Positions 16,901-26,209 are shown, counted from the stretch's first letter. The stretch: 64,000 nt of DNA from Bordetella petrii (GCA_017745595.1 WMBV01000030.1:1-64000); one strand, 5' to 3'. The notes: a model not told the origin generated them from the letters alone. A program made the numbers and translations.

Positions 16901-17538
16901 GCGATGTCGAGGCGGGCGCGCAGCGGCCAGGGCTCGGCCAGTTGCAGCAGGTCGGCCTGGCCGCTCAGGTCGGCCTGCGCCATGGCATGGCCCAGGCGCA
17001 GGCTGCCCAGCCGCAGGCGCGCGCCCTGGGCATCCACCTGCAGCGCGGCCGCCAGGTCGCTGATGGCCACGGGCAGCGGGGCGCCGTCGATGCGCAAGTC
17101 CAGCGAGCCCAATGCCAGGCGGTCCAGCGCCACATCCACCGGCAGCGCCGGCAGGACCAGCGGCTCGTCGGAAGGCGGAGTGTCGTCGTCGGCGGGCTTC
17201 AGGGCCACCGACACGCTGGCGGCCGACAGGTCGCGCACATGCAGCAGGCGCTGGCCCAGCGCGCGCCAATGGACGTCTACGTGCAGGTCGGCGATGTCGA
17301 TATCGGCGGCGGGCAAAGACAACTGCAGCCGCCCCACGCGCAGGTCGCCCAGCACGCTGCCGCGCACCTGTTCGGCGCGGCCGTCGAGTTGCTGCGCCAC
17401 GACCTCGAGCAGCATGCGCGTGCCCGCCTGGGTGCCCGTCAGCCACAAGGCGAAGCCGCACAGCAGCACGGCCAGCATGATGGGCAAGGGCAGCCACCAG
17501 ACCAGCAGGTGGCGCAGCACGGCGCTCAGGCGGTTCAA
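13906..17538 (-). CDS. tamB: Translocation and assembly module subunit TamB
   Basis: This very long inner-membrane-anchored, periplasm-spanning protein (1210 residues; family about 1260) has one N-terminal membrane segment (about residues 10-34, LLVWWLPLPIMLAVLLCGFAL) and then repetitive beta-strand sequence (AsmA-like/TamB taco fold), ending in the conserved C-terminal DUF490 domain with LSWLILGRGPDEGGSDAALL and the final LVYRTFFDD. With TamA it assists outer-membrane protein assembly and lipid transport. A Lys/Ala/Gly-rich insert near residues 225-250 (AGKAGPGKANGKAGAKARPE) is low-complexity and probably lineage-specific. Its start overlaps the tamA stop by four bases. Confidence 0.95.
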   Translation of the reverse strand: MNRLSAVLRHLLVWWLPLPIMLAVLLCGFALWLTGTQAGTRMLLEVVAQQLDGRAEQVRGSVLGDLRVGRLQLSLPAADIDIADLHVDVHWRALGQRLLHVRDLSAASVSVALKPADDDTPPSDEPLVLPALPVDVALDRLALGSLDLRIDGAPLPVAISDLAAALQVDAQGARLRLGSLRLGHAMAQADLSGQADLLQLAEPWPLRARLDIAARGTGPDSPLCASQRLASPAGKAGPGKANGKAGAKARPEAQAAPADAGAACAATVSVDADGSLQQMDVHLEGATADGALTLLAQAGLAFDRPFPVQTANLNLRLADKSRLVVTLDRQPQPAQPGVDRVVATLEAERLDLEKLVGDVLPPALLSARMAVDAQVAGTYELRQAEVHAAIAQGSRWNRQALAGTLAGRLSALPAAAAASATASAAPADPLAGYELRDLQLDLTLGANRVRAQGQLSQGDGALTLDANTPRLDAFWPGLPGGATLRGRLEGRLEQHRGQFNARYTPADARADTLGRAPMQAELAFAGGWGPGQDNEAEGGLPGWRGRIERLTASSMDFSVGLQPTAVSFVPDAAEPRWQWQVGATQLTLRLPDKQRVLIAHQGSRGGPGRWQTEGRADNLVINGSMLRQIMRALDPQAAARAERRNDRVNARLPDGQRRIALDASWDLQFDGALAGRARVAHRDGDLRIPGDPPIPLGLTGLVLNLTAKPTGGGASRVDATLDVRTKQMGSMSATASAAVVARAGGALALDNARPMNVSVNADLADLAWIDLFVGDTMEVRGKLQANLTAQGTPGGKWSSSGTLRGQSLRVVRIDDGVRLIDGTLEAHLQDTRLVLDSLRFPASLRVMPDEWRTREWITRNPDAKDGYVEATGQWDLLQAQGAVHVKLHRFPALQRADRYAMVSGTVDIDAQLPRISITGDLQADAGWFSLEILQGVPSLDDDVRVIRAGEDEQARASPMQIAMNLKFDMGPRFYITGMGLDAGLLGSIEIHLADGRLTGLGALRTRGGGIEAYGQNLRLRRGMLTFQGRLDNPLLDIEALRTGDQVEAGVRVSGTAQRPRIDLVSYPEVSDVEKLSWLILGRGPDEGGSDAALLLSVGTALLGGGQPFFRQFGLDELSIRSGTIGSSGSLLPDRTVASQINMDSNSNLATQFVVASKHFANGITLSVEQAMSGSETVGRASYRLARGLSLDLKGGTVNGIALVYRTFFDD

Positions 17539-19454
17539 AAGGCGATCCCCAGCGAAAAGTGCAAGCGCAGGTCGTGCTCGCGCTGGCCGTACGCCAGGTC
17601 CAGGAACAGCGGGCCGGCCGGCGTGCGCAGGCGCGCGCCCATGCCGTAGCCGACGTTCATGCGCATTTCGTTGAACGATTCGGCGGCGTCGCCGGCATCC
17701 ACGAACACCGCCATGCCCCAGCGTTCGTTGAAATAGTGGTTGTATTCAATGCTGGCCACCGCCAGCGTGGGCGCCCCGACCACCGCGTCGTTCTGGTCCA
17801 GCCCGATACTCTGGTAGCGATAGCCCCGTATGGAACGCGCCCCGCCGGTACGAAAACCGAAGTCGTCGGGCACGCGGGTTTTCGAGTCGGACCACACCCG
17901 GCCCACTTCGCCGCGCACCGTCACCAGATCGCGCTCGCCCACCGGCCACCATTTCTGGCCGCGCAGGCGCGCCCGGAAATAGGGCTGGCCGGTGTCGAGC
18001 ACCACCCCGACGCCGCCGCCCACCGCGATCAGGTTGCCTTCGCGCGGATCGTATTTGTTGTCGACATCGCGGCGCAGCCATTCGGAAGTCAGGGTGGCGG
18101 TAGGCAGATCGTATTCATCGCCGCCGTCGATCTTGACGTGGTCGTGCGCCAGCAGCACGCCCCAGCGGTTTTCGTATTCGACCCGGCTGTCGCCCGCGCC
18201 GCGGCGCGTGCGCAGCCGGGTGGCGCCCAGGGCGAAGCGCCGCACGTCCAGCCCCTGGATATCGGAATGATCGGCCAGCAGGCCGAAGGAATCGCGCTGG
18301 CCTTTTGCATCGGGCGGCAGGTGGAAATCGAGAAAGGCGCGCTGGCGCAGCCGGTCGACGCCGATGCCGCTTTCGAGGGTGACGGGCGCGCCGAACACCA
18401 CGTTCTGGCGGTACGTGACCTCGGCGCGCACGCCGGCATCGCTATCGACCCCCAGGGACGTCGCCACGCGCCGCGCCGGCGCCTCGACCACGCGCACGTC
18501 GACGGGCAGCGTGATCTCGCCGTAAGAGTCGTGCGCCGCCGCCGGCTGGGCCACCGGCCCGCCCGCCACCAGCGGGTCGCCTTCGGGGGTGGCGGCGGCC
18601 ACGCCCGACGAGCCCGGCGCGCGGGCGCGCTCGGATTGCGCGGCCGCGGGCTGCTCGTTCGGCGGGGTGGGCGCCGACGGTTCGGCGGGCGCCGTGTTCA
18701 AGGTCACGAACGCGCCCCGGAAAAACGCGGTGGATTGCAGGTCTTGCTGCCAGCCGTCGAGCCTGTCCTGGCGGAAGGGGTCGCCCGGCGTATAGCGCAC
18801 ATAGCGCTCAATCAGCGTATCGGGCACGCGCCGCAGGCCCTGCGTATTCAGGGGCCCCATGCGCACCAGCGGGCCGCTGTCGATGGTGACCGACAGGTGC
18901 ACCTCGGCCGTATCGGCATGCACCGCCGCGTCGGAATCGGTCATGTGCGCCAGCATGAAATCGCGCGCGGCCACGGCGTCGAGCAGCGCCGACTTGGCGC
19001 GGTTCCAGTCGCTGTTGATAAAGGGCCGGCCGACCGGCAGGGACCAGTCCTGGCGCAGCTGGGCCACGCGCTCGGCGTATTCCGGCAGCGAGACGCGCCC
19101 GCTGAACTTCAGCTCGACCGAGGCCACGTGGGCGCGTTCGCCGGGCTGGATGGCGATGTCCCAGGTTTCGCCGCCGATGTCGGTACCGGTTTCCAGCGTG
19201 ACCTTGGCCGAGAAATAACCCTGGGTGGCCAGCGCGGCCAGCGTGGCGTCGCGCGCCCGGCGGCGCAGGCGGTTGATTTCGCCGCCGTCCTGGTCTTCGG
19301 CCAGGCGCGTGATGGCGGCCACCGCCTGGGTAATGGCCTGCAGGGCGGCCGGCGTGACGCCGCCGGGGTCGATGATGACTTCGGGCGCCCTGGCGTACGC
19401 GCCGGTCGCCACCCCCCACAGGGCGGCCAGCAGCAGGGTGGCCCCTAACCGCAT
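17535..19454 (-). CDS. tamA: Translocation and assembly module subunit TamA (BamA-superfamily)
   Basis: This 639-residue outer-membrane protein (E. coli TamA 577) has a signal peptide at 1-22 (cleavage near AYARAPE), three POTRA domains to about residue 330 and a 16-strand barrel domain beginning near residue 350, with the RGYRYQSIGLDQN motif of BamA/TamA proteins and a C-terminal strand ending in SLGIAF. A Pro/Ala-rich low-complexity stretch (residues 254-312) interrupts the third POTRA between VTLN and ITLPVDVRVVE. It is three bases downstream of apbC and overlaps tamB. Confidence 0.95.
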   Translation of the reverse strand: MRLGATLLLAALWGVATGAYARAPEVIIDPGGVTPAALQAITQAVAAITRLAEDQDGGEINRLRRRARDATLAALATQGYFSAKVTLETGTDIGGETWDIAIQPGERAHVASVELKFSGRVSLPEYAERVAQLRQDWSLPVGRPFINSDWNRAKSALLDAVAARDFMLAHMTDSDAAVHADTAEVHLSVTIDSGPLVRMGPLNTQGLRRVPDTLIERYVRYTPGDPFRQDRLDGWQQDLQSTAFFRGAFVTLNTAPAEPSAPTPPNEQPAAAQSERARAPGSSGVAAATPEGDPLVAGGPVAQPAAAHDSYGEITLPVDVRVVEAPARRVATSLGVDSDAGVRAEVTYRQNVVFGAPVTLESGIGVDRLRQRAFLDFHLPPDAKGQRDSFGLLADHSDIQGLDVRRFALGATRLRTRRGAGDSRVEYENRWGVLLAHDHVKIDGGDEYDLPTATLTSEWLRRDVDNKYDPREGNLIAVGGGVGVVLDTGQPYFRARLRGQKWWPVGERDLVTVRGEVGRVWSDSKTRVPDDFGFRTGGARSIRGYRYQSIGLDQNDAVVGAPTLAVASIEYNHYFNERWGMAVFVDAGDAAESFNEMRMNVGYGMGARLRTPAGPLFLDLAYGQREHDLRLHFSLGIAF

Positions 19455-19457
19455 AGA

Positions 19458-20546
19458 TCAGGTGGGCGACTGGACGACGACAGGCGGCAAGCGGCCGGCC
19501 ATATCGCGTGGCAATGCCGCCACGCCGGCGGCAAGCTTGCGAGCGATGTCGCGGTAGCGGCGCGCGGCCTCGCCATCGGGATCGGCCACCACGCTGGGCC
19601 GCCCCGCGTCGGTCTGCGCGCGGATGTCCATGGCCAGCGGCAGGCTGCCCAGCCACGGCGCCTGGTATTGCTCGGCCATGCGGCGCCCCCCGCCCTCGCC
19701 GAAAATGTGTTCGGCATGGCCGCACTGGCTGCAAATGTGCACGGCCATGTTCTCGACGATGCCCAGGATCGGCACATCGACCTTCTGGAACATGCGCAGT
19801 CCCTTGCGGGCGTCTTGCAGCGCCAGGTCTTGCGGGGTGGTGACGATGACCGCGCCCACCACGGGCACCTTCTGGGCCAGCGTCAGGGCCAGGTCGCCCG
19901 TGCCGGGCGGCATGTCGATGACCAGGTAGTCGAGATCGCGCCAGTTGGTCTGGCGCAGCAATTGTTCGAACGCCTGCGTCACCATCGGGCCGCGCCAGAT
20001 GGCCGGCGCGTCGGCGTCGATGAGAAAGCCGATGGAATTGGCCTGCAGGCCATGGCCCTCGAGGGGTTCCATGGTCTTGTTGTCGTGGCTGGCCGGCCGG
20101 CCCGCGATGCCCAGCATGGTAGGCACGCTGGGGCCGTAAATATCGGCGTCCAGGATGCCGGCCCGCGCGCCGTCGGCCGCCAGCGCCAGCGCCAGATTGA
20201 CCGCCGTGGTGCTTTTGCCCACGCCGCCCTTGCCCGAGGCCACCGCAATAATGTTGCGCACGGTGGGCAGCGGCTTCAGGCCGCGCTGCACGGCGTGGGT
20301 GGCCACCGACCACGTCACGGTAACGGCGGCGCCGGGCATGCCGGCGGCCCCCAGGGCCTGGACGGCGGCATGCTCGAGCCCGGCGGCCGCATGCGCGGCC
20401 GGATAACCCAGCGTGACCACGGCCGAGACGGCGGCGCCATCCAGCCGGATGTCACTGTCTTTTACAAATGCGGCCAGATCCCGGCCCGAAAAAGGCTCTG
20501 TTACGGTCCGCAACGCCGCACGCACTTGCGCTGTAGTTATACTCAT
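19458..20546 (-). CDS. apbC: Iron-sulfur cluster carrier protein ApbC (Mrp/NBP35 family)
   Basis: This 362-residue cytoplasmic P-loop ATPase binds and transfers [4Fe-4S] clusters. The N-terminal MIP18/DUF59 domain (residues 1-90) is followed by the ParA/MinD-like ATPase with a deviant Walker A KGGVGKST (106-113), DADIYGPSVP, VIDMPPGTGD, and the cluster-binding CSQC (in HICSQCGH). It is divergent from the small membrane-protein/metG pair, a neighbourhood common to many proteobacteria. The three-base gap to tamA implies co-transcription with tamAB. Confidence 0.96.
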   Translation of the reverse strand: MSITTAQVRAALRTVTEPFSGRDLAAFVKDSDIRLDGAAVSAVVTLGYPAAHAAAGLEHAAVQALGAAGMPGAAVTVTWSVATHAVQRGLKPLPTVRNIIAVASGKGGVGKSTTAVNLALALAADGARAGILDADIYGPSVPTMLGIAGRPASHDNKTMEPLEGHGLQANSIGFLIDADAPAIWRGPMVTQAFEQLLRQTNWRDLDYLVIDMPPGTGDLALTLAQKVPVVGAVIVTTPQDLALQDARKGLRMFQKVDVPILGIVENMAVHICSQCGHAEHIFGEGGGRRMAEQYQAPWLGSLPLAMDIRAQTDAGRPSVVADPDGEAARRYRDIARKLAAGVAALPRDMAGRLPPVVVQSPT

Positions 20547-20644
20547 TACTCTGATTCCATAGGCAGGACGGCTTTGCGCCGCCCGCTACCCCCAAGGATA
20601 GCGGATACGCGGGAACCTTTTGTCCTGTTTTGCATCCGACCATC

Positions 20645-20920
20645 ATGATCGACACTTTCTCCCGATTCCTCCGCGCTGTCGCGTTCGCCGTGCTGGCCTT
20701 GTTCGGCATGGCCATGGCCCTGGTGTTCATGATCTCGACCGCCATCGCGGTCGGCATCCTGTACGTCGTGGCCAAGGTGCGCGGCAAGCCGTTCGGCGTG
20801 CGCGCCTACTGGAGCCAGCGCCAGGGCGCGCGCCCCGGCGCCTTCCGTCCCGGCGCGGGCGCCCCCTTCCCGTCCGCCCGCGACGACGTCATCGACGTCG
20901 AGGTCCGCGAAGTCCGCTAA
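20645..20920 (+). CDS. Small single-span membrane protein
   Basis: The 91-residue protein has one long hydrophobic segment at about residues 9-42 (FAVLALFGMAMALVFMISTA then IAVGILYVVAKVRG), and a basic, Pro/Gly-rich cytoplasmic tail (RAYWSQRQGARPGAFRPGAG) ending in acidic DDVIDVEVREVR. Start 20645 was preferred over an ATG five codons upstream, since IDTFSRFLR is the natural lead to the membrane segment. Hypothetical proteins of this kind recur beside apbC in Alcaligenaceae. Function unknown. It precedes a strong terminator. Confidence 0.7.
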   Translation: MIDTFSRFLRAVAFAVLALFGMAMALVFMISTAIAVGILYVVAKVRGKPFGVRAYWSQRQGARPGAFRPGAGAPFPSARDDVIDVEVREVR

Positions 20921-20944
20921 GCGGCGCGCATCCGGCTTTCTGAC

Positions 20945-20986
20945 CGCCCCCGCACCGGCCCGGCCGGCGCGGGGGCGCGTGCTTTT
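20945..20986 (+). terminator. Intrinsic terminator after the small membrane protein gene
   Basis: A GC-rich stem pairs CGCCCCCGCACCGG (20945-20958) with CCGGCGCGGGGGCG with one mismatch and a tiny loop, followed by a short TTTT. It separates the small gene from metG. Confidence 0.6.
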
Positions 20987-21072
20987 GCCTGGCCGCCGCG
21001 CCCCCCGCGCCGGGCCGCCGCCAGGGCCGCTAAAATAGCCGGCTACCCTTTTCTTCCACCGCCCTACACGAT

Positions 21073-23148
21073 ATGTCCCGTACCCTGTTCGTCACGACCG
21101 CGCTGCCCTACGCCAACGGATCCTTCCATATCGGCCACATCATGGAATACATCCAGGCCGACATCTGGGTTCGCTCGATGCGCATGGCGGGCCACACGGT
21201 ACATTTCGTCGGAGCCGATGACGCGCACGGCGCGCCCATCATGCTCAAGGCCGAAAAAGAAGGCATCTCGCCGCAGGCTCTGGTGGCCCGCTATGCGGAA
21301 GAACGGCCACGCTACCTGAACGGCTTCCACATCCGCTTCGACCACTGGCATTCCACCGACTCGGCCGAGAACGTCGCGCTGTCGCACGATATCTACCGCG
21401 CCCTGAAGGCCGCCGACCTGATCGAAACGCGCGCCATCGAGCAGTTCTACGACCCGGTCAAGGGCATGTTCCTGGCCGACCGCTACATCAAGGGCGAATG
21501 CCCCAAGTGCCATGCCAAAGACCAGTACGGCGATTCCTGCGAAGTCTGCGGCGCGGTCTACGCGCCCACCGAACTCATCAACCCGTATTCGGCCCTGACC
21601 GGCGCCACGCCGGTGCTGAAGTCATCCGAGCACTTCTTCTTCAAGCTGTCCGACCCGCGCTGCGTCGAATTCCTGCAGCACTGGACCACCGGCGCCAACG
21701 CCGCGGGCAACAAGCACCTGCAGGCCGAAGTGCAGGCCAAGACGCGCGAATGGCTGGGCGGCGGCGACGGCGAGGCCAAGCTGGGCGACTGGGACATCTC
21801 GCGCGATGCGCCGTATTTCGGCATTGAAATCCCGGATGCGCCGGGCAAGTATTTCTACGTGTGGCTGGACGCCCCGGTGGGTTATCTGGCCTCGCTGAAG
21901 TCGTATTGCGCGCTGCAGGGCCTGGATTTCGACGCCCTGCTCGACCCCCAGGGCACTACCGAACAGGTGCATTTCATCGGCAAAGACATCATCTATTTCC
22001 ACGCCCTGTTCTGGCCCGCCATGCTGAAGTTCGCCGGCCGCAAGACGCCGGACGCGCTCAATGTGCATGGCTTCATCACGGTCAGCGGCGAAAAAATGTC
22101 CAAGAGCCGCGGCACCGGCATTTCGCCGCTGCGCTACCTGGAACTGGGCATGAACGCCGAATGGCTGCGGTATTACATCGCCGCCAAGCTGAACGCCCGG
22201 GTCGAAGACATCGATTTCAATCCCGACGACTTCGTCGCCCGCGTCAACAGCGACCTGGTGGGCAAGTACGTCAATATCGCCAGCCGGGCCGCCAATTTCA
22301 TCACCAAGCATTTCGACGGCGCGCTGGCCTATGACGGCGATACCGCGGCGCTGTCGGCCGAGTTCGCCGCCCAGGCCGAATCCATCCGCGCGGCCTTCGA
22401 GGCGCGCGAGTACAACCGCGCCATCCGCGAAATCATGGCCTACGCCGACGGCATCAACCAGGCGTTCGACACGGCCCAGCCGTGGGTGCTGGCCAAAGGC
22501 ATAGGCAACGCCGACGCGGCGCAAAAAGCCCGCCTGCAAGACATCTGCTCGCGTGCGCTGGCCGGCTTCAAGGCCCTGTCGGTCATGCTGGCCCCCGTGT
22601 TGCCGGCGCTGTCCGACCGCGTGGCGCGCGAACTGTTCGGTGCCCCGCAATCGTTCACCTGGGCCGACGCTGCCGTGCTGCCGCAGCGCGTGGCGCCCTT
22701 CAAGCACCTGATGCAGCGGGTCGATCCGGCCATGCTCGACCAGTTGTTCGAGCCGCCGGCGGCGCCCGCGCCGGCCGCCCCCATGCCGGGCGGCGAAGCC
22801 ATCGCCGACACCATCACCATCGACGATTTCGCCAAGATCGACCTGCGCATCGCCAAGATCGTCGATTGCCAGCACGTCGAAGGCTCGACCAAGCTGCTGC
22901 AACTGACGCTCGACGTGGGCGAAGGCCGGCACCGCAACGTGTTCTCGGGCATCAAGTCCGCCTACCGGCCTGAAGACCTGGTGGGCAAGCTCACCGTCAT
23001 GGTAGCCAACCTGGCGCCGCGCAAAATGAAGTTCGGCGTCTCCGAAGGCATGGTGCTGGCCGCCAGCCACGCCGACGACGCCGTCGATACCGGCATCTAC
23101 GTGCTGGAACCCTGGCCGGGCGCCCAGCCCGGCATGCGCGTGCGCTGA
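21073..23148 (+). CDS. metG: Methionine--tRNA ligase
   Basis: This 691-residue cytoplasmic class I synthetase charges initiator and elongator tRNA-Met. It has the HIGH motif at residues 19-22 ([10 protein letters not shown]), a zinc knuckle with Cys143/Cys146/Cys156/Cys159, the KMSKS motif at 341-345, an anticodon-binding helical domain, a Pro/Ala linker near 560, and a C-terminal EMAP/Trbp111-like tRNA-binding dimerisation domain (about 575-691, [15 protein letters not shown] to VLEPWPG). Length matches the long E. coli-type enzyme. It is separated from its upstream neighbour by a terminator and so likely has its own promoter. Confidence 0.97.
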   Translation: MSRTLFVTTALPYANGSFHIGHIMEYIQADIWVRSMRMAGHTVHFVGADDAHGAPIMLKAEKEGISPQALVARYAEERPRYLNGFHIRFDHWHSTDSAENVALSHDIYRALKAADLIETRAIEQFYDPVKGMFLADRYIKGECPKCHAKDQYGDSCEVCGAVYAPTELINPYSALTGATPVLKSSEHFFFKLSDPRCVEFLQHWTTGANAAGNKHLQAEVQAKTREWLGGGDGEAKLGDWDISRDAPYFGIEIPDAPGKYFYVWLDAPVGYLASLKSYCALQGLDFDALLDPQGTTEQVHFIGKDIIYFHALFWPAMLKFAGRKTPDALNVHGFITVSGEKMSKSRGTGISPLRYLELGMNAEWLRYYIAAKLNARVEDIDFNPDDFVARVNSDLVGKYVNIASRAANFITKHFDGALAYDGDTAALSAEFAAQAESIRAAFEAREYNRAIREIMAYADGINQAFDTAQPWVLAKGIGNADAAQKARLQDICSRALAGFKALSVMLAPVLPALSDRVARELFGAPQSFTWADAAVLPQRVAPFKHLMQRVDPAMLDQLFEPPAAPAPAAPMPGGEAIADTITIDDFAKIDLRIAKIVDCQHVEGSTKLLQLTLDVGEGRHRNVFSGIKSAYRPEDLVGKLTVMVANLAPRKMKFGVSEGMVLAASHADDAVDTGIYVLEPWPGAQPGMRVR

Positions 23149-23193
23149 ACACAGGAGGGTCCCACCTCCGAAGCGCTGCGCGCCCTCTGACCA

Positions 23194-23284
23194 GGTGCCT
23201 GACTCCCGCAGGGTGTCAGGCACCGATGTATACCCAGGGCGCTCCACTATTACGGTGTCTGACACCCTTCGGGAGTCAGACACC
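23194..23284. repeat. Inverted pair of 31-bp palindromes between metG and the PLD gene
   Basis: Unit one (23194-23224) has arms GGTGCCTGACTCCC/GGGTGTCAGGCACC with loop GCA; the two T-to-C changes are compensated in both arms. Unit two (23254-23284) is the reverse orientation, GGTGTCTGACACCC-TTC-GGGAGTCAGACACC. They are 29 bases apart between two convergent genes, where they could act as bidirectional message ends. The compensated changes show selection for, or recent copying of, the hairpin. Confidence 0.9.
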
Positions 23285-23312
23285 TGCTCCTGGCCCCACC
23301 TGCCCCCTGCTT

Positions 23313-24962
23313 CTACAGCATCGACTCGATGGGCAGCAGCGACAGCAGCCAGATCAGCAGCCGCTGCCACCAGTGGGTTCCGGGCTCGGTCTCGTAGCTC
23401 TGCTGGACCCCGTTGTCGTCGGCCAGCCAGTACAGGCTGTCGTCCGGGGCCAGGCCGACCCGGTAGGCTCGGCTGGCGATGTCGCGTTCGAATAGGTCGG
23501 CCATCTGGGTGGCCAGGGCCGCGCTATCGACGACGAAGCCCAGTTCGGTATTCAGATGCATCGAGCGCGGGTCGAAATTCAACGAACCCACGAACACGCG
23601 CCGGCGGTCCACCGAGAACGTCTTGGCGTGCAGGCTGGACCCCGAACTGCCGAACGGACCCAGGCCCGGCGGCCGCCCGTCTGACTGGCTGCGCATCTCG
23701 TACAGTTGCACGCCGCCGCGCAGCAATTCTTTGCGGTGCCGGGTATAGCCCGAATGCACCACCGCCACGTCGGTGGCCTCGTAGGCGTTGGTCAGTACCT
23801 GCACCCGCACGCCGCGCCGCACCATTTGCACCAGGGCGTCGGTGCCGGCCTCGGTGGGCACGAAATACGGCGACACCAGCTCCAGCTCGCTGGCCGGCTC
23901 GCCCAGGACCTGCCGCAGTTGGTCCACCAGCGAGACGCCCTCGGGCGCCTGGTCCAGCACCTTGGCCGGATCGTCGCTCACCATGCGGGTCGGCGCCCAT
24001 TCGAACGGCAGCTGGCGCGCCAGCAGCTGGCCGATGAACGGCAGGTCGCGCAGCGCTTCCATATAGGCCACGGCCGCCGGATTCTGCTCGATCTGCAGCG
24101 CCGAACGGTGCAGCGCCCGCAATGGCCCGGCGTCGGGGGCGTCCATCAGCGCCGCGATCGGATAGGCCGAGGGGCTGGCCCAATAGCGGTCGAAATCGTC
24201 CGACACGTCGCCCACCACCTTGCCCACCGCCAGCAAATCCAGATCGGCGAACAGCACGTCGTCGGCGGCGCCGAAGTATTCGTCGCCGATATTGCGCCCG
24301 CCGATGATGGTCGCGGTATTGTCGGCGGTGAACGACTTGTTGTGCATGCGGCGGTTGACCCGCGCGAAATCCGTCAGGTAGCCCAGCATCTTGGGCTTGC
24401 GCACAGTGAACGGGTTGAACAGGCGCACTTCGATGTTGGGGTGCGTGTCCAGCGCGGCCAGCACGTCGTCCAGGCCCGCCGTGCCGTTGTCGTCGAGCAG
24501 CAGGCGGACCCGCACGCCGCGCTCGGCGGCGTCGTGCAGGGCCTCGAGCAACAAAGTGCCCGTCATGTCGCCGCGCCAGATGTAGTACTGCACGTCCAGC
24601 GTCTTCTGGGCGGCCTTGACCAGCAGGGCGCGCGCCGCAAAAGCGTCGTGAGCGTCGATCAGGGCATGGATGCCGGACAGCCCCGGATGAGCATCGGCCA
24701 GGGGCGCGACAGCCTGGCCCAGCGTCGTGGCCCGCGCCTGGGCGGCCGGCAGCGCGCTCGAGACGGTACGGTTTTCTTGCGGCGGCAGCGTACACCCGGC
24801 CAGCAGGGCCGTGCCCAGCAACAGGGCCGCCAGGCGCCGCGCCGCATTGCCGGCCGCGCGCTTATTGTGCGGTGTTGGGCGCGGCGCCCACCGGCGCCAG
24901 GGCCGGATCCAGTGCGACGCGCTCGTCGAAGACGAAGCAATGACCGTTGAATCCCTTGCCAC
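23313..24962 (-). CDS. Phospholipase D-family lipoprotein (ClsC/cardiolipin-synthase-like)
   Basis: Two HKD motifs define the family: [18 protein letters not shown] (His207, Lys209, Asp214) and [20 protein letters not shown] in the C-terminal half, each with the following Gly-x2-Asn. A lipobox LLAGC (Cys57) after a hydrophobic run predicts a lipoprotein, and two weak hydrophobic stretches end the chain. Related proteins make cardiolipin from phosphatidylglycerol and phosphatidylethanolamine (ClsC type). The start is uncertain: the only in-frame ATG, at 24962, places about 43 residues before the signal peptide and overlaps the 3' end of trhO by 101 bases; no ATG, GTG or TTG lies closer ahead of the basic start of the signal sequence. 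The true start may be a rare codon near 24850. Confidence 0.8.
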   Translation of the reverse strand: MARDSTVIASSSTSASHWIRPWRRWAPRPTPHNKRAAGNAARRLAALLLGTALLAGCTLPPQENRTVSSALPAAQARATTLGQAVAPLADAHPGLSGIHALIDAHDAFAARALLVKAAQKTLDVQYYIWRGDMTGTLLLEALHDAAERGVRVRLLLDDNGTAGLDDVLAALDTHPNIEVRLFNPFTVRKPKMLGYLTDFARVNRRMHNKSFTADNTATIIGGRNIGDEYFGAADDVLFADLDLLAVGKVVGDVSDDFDRYWASPSAYPIAALMDAPDAGPLRALHRSALQIEQNPAAVAYMEALRDLPFIGQLLARQLPFEWAPTRMVSDDPAKVLDQAPEGVSLVDQLRQVLGEPASELELVSPYFVPTEAGTDALVQMVRRGVRVQVLTNAYEATDVAVVHSGYTRHRKELLRGGVQLYEMRSQSDGRPPGLGPFGSSGSSLHAKTFSVDRRRVFVGSLNFDPRSMHLNTELGFVVDSAALATQMADLFERDIASRAYRVGLAPDDSLYWLADDNGVQQSYETEPGTHWWQRLLIWLLSLLPIESML

Positions 24963-25617
24963 CGGTTTCCTCGAAATATTTCAAGATGCCGCCGTCGAGC
25001 TGATACACGTGCTCGATGCCCGATTCCGCCATATACAGGGCGGCTTTCTCGCAGCGGATGCCGCCCGTGCAGAAGCTGACTACCGTCTTGCCCAGCAGGC
25101 TGTCGCGATGCGCCTGCACCGCGGCCGGGAACTGCGTGAAGCGCTCGATGCGCCAGTCCACCGCCCCCTGGAAGGTACCGGCATCCACCTCGAAGGCATT
25201 GCGCGTGTCCAGCATCACCACCGGCCGGCCCTGGTCGTCGGCGCCTTGCTCCAGCCAGCGCGCCAACGTGGCCGACGACACGGCCGGCGCCCGCCCCGAC
25301 TGCGGCTGGATGGCGGGATGGTCCATGCGGATGATTTCGCGCTTGATCTTCACGCGCAAGCGCCGGAATGGCACGCGGTCGGACAGGCTGAACTTCACTT
25401 CGAGGCCGGCGAACCGGGGGTCGGCGCGCAGCCAACGCAAGAATGCATCAATACCGGCTTCGGCGCCCGCCAGGAACAGATTGATGCCCTCTTCGGCCAG
25501 CAAGACGGTGCCTTTCAGGCCGCCGGCGGCGGCGCGCTCGAGCATGTCGGCGCGCAGCGTAGGCAGGTCGGCCAGGGAAACGAACTTGTAGGCGGCAATA
25601 TTGGTAACGACAGGCAT
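24862..25617 (-). CDS. trhO: tRNA uridine(34) hydroxylase, rhodanese-domain (TrhO/YceA)
   Basis: This 251-residue protein installs 5-hydroxyuridine at position 34 of tRNAs. The N-terminal acylphosphatase-like domain ([25 protein letters not shown]) is followed by a rhodanese domain with [20 protein letters not shown] and the active Cys183 in [12 protein letters not shown] (Cys189 also conserved). It is shorter than E. coli TrhO (about 350) and lacks the C-terminal Cys-rich extension, as is usual for the short form. Start at [15 protein letters not shown] by family N-terminus. It is upstream of the PLD lipoprotein gene on the same strand. Confidence 0.93.
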   Translation of the reverse strand: MPVVTNIAAYKFVSLADLPTLRADMLERAAAGGLKGTVLLAEEGINLFLAGAEAGIDAFLRWLRADPRFAGLEVKFSLSDRVPFRRLRVKIKREIIRMDHPAIQPQSGRAPAVSSATLARWLEQGADDQGRPVVMLDTRNAFEVDAGTFQGAVDWRIERFTQFPAAVQAHRDSLLGKTVVSFCTGGIRCEKAALYMAESGIEHVYQLDGGILKYFEETGGKGFNGHCFVFDERVALDPALAPVGAAPNTAQ

Positions 25618-25681
25618 GGTGGCGTAGCGCGAACAGGCGCACAATTCAAGAAGCAAGTACTTACGATCAAAAAGTATCGCG

Positions 25682-26209
25682 TTATTGAGGGGTCGGCGGG
25701 TCCTGGCGGCGGGTAAATTCGAGGACATCGCCGCCGCGGACATTGAAGGTCAGGTGACGCGGGGCGCTGCCGCTATCCAGGGTGAACGTCTGAATTTTGC
25801 CCAGCGCCGCCAGGTAATCGGCCTCGAGCCGGCCGAGTTCGGGCGCCGCGCAGGCCTTGCGGGTGGTGGCGGGCGCCGCGATGATCAGCTTGCCGTCCCG
25901 CAACTGGTAGGTGCCCGCGTACTGGTTGCACCCCGCATAGCCGTTTACGCGGTATTGCTTGTCGTGGGCCAGAAAAGTCAGCTGTATCGGTTCGCCATTA
26001 TCGCCGTGGGGAATGGCGCGCAGCGAGCCGTCGGGGGCCGTCCAGCGTGTCAGTTCCCAACGCGTCTGGGCCAGCGAATCGGCGCTGGTGGCTGCCTGGG
26101 CCGCGCCCGGGCCTTCGGCGGCGGCCTGGCCGGTGGTCTGGGCGCAACCGGCCGCCGCAACCGCCACGATGGCAAGCAGCAGGCCGCGGGCAAGCGGGTA
26201 AATCGGCAT
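25682..26209 (-). CDS. META-domain lipoprotein
   Basis: The 175-residue protein has a lipoprotein signal (residues 1-22, [13 protein letters not shown], Cys22). The mature part carries a META domain: [43 protein letters not shown], then [27 protein letters not shown] domains occur in HslJ-like envelope stress or heat-shock lipoproteins; a precise role is unknown. Start at MPIYPLARG was chosen over one five codons upstream because it gives a standard signal length. Just upstream lies an inverted repeat at 26229-26248. Confidence 0.88.
   Translation of the reverse strand: MPIYPLARGLLLAIVAVAAAGCAQTTGQAAAEGPGAAQAATSADSLAQTRWELTRWTAPDGSLRAIPHGDNGEPIQLTFLAHDKQYRVNGYAGCNQYAGTYQLRDGKLIIAAPATTRKACAAPELGRLEADYLAALGKIQTFTLDSGSAPRHLTFNVRGGDVLEFTRRQDPPTPQ

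Noticed and set aside
24659-24861. Alternative ATG-started frame over the PLD lipoprotein leader
   Set aside because: It is out of frame with the lipobox and HKD motifs; its product has no hydrophobic signal.
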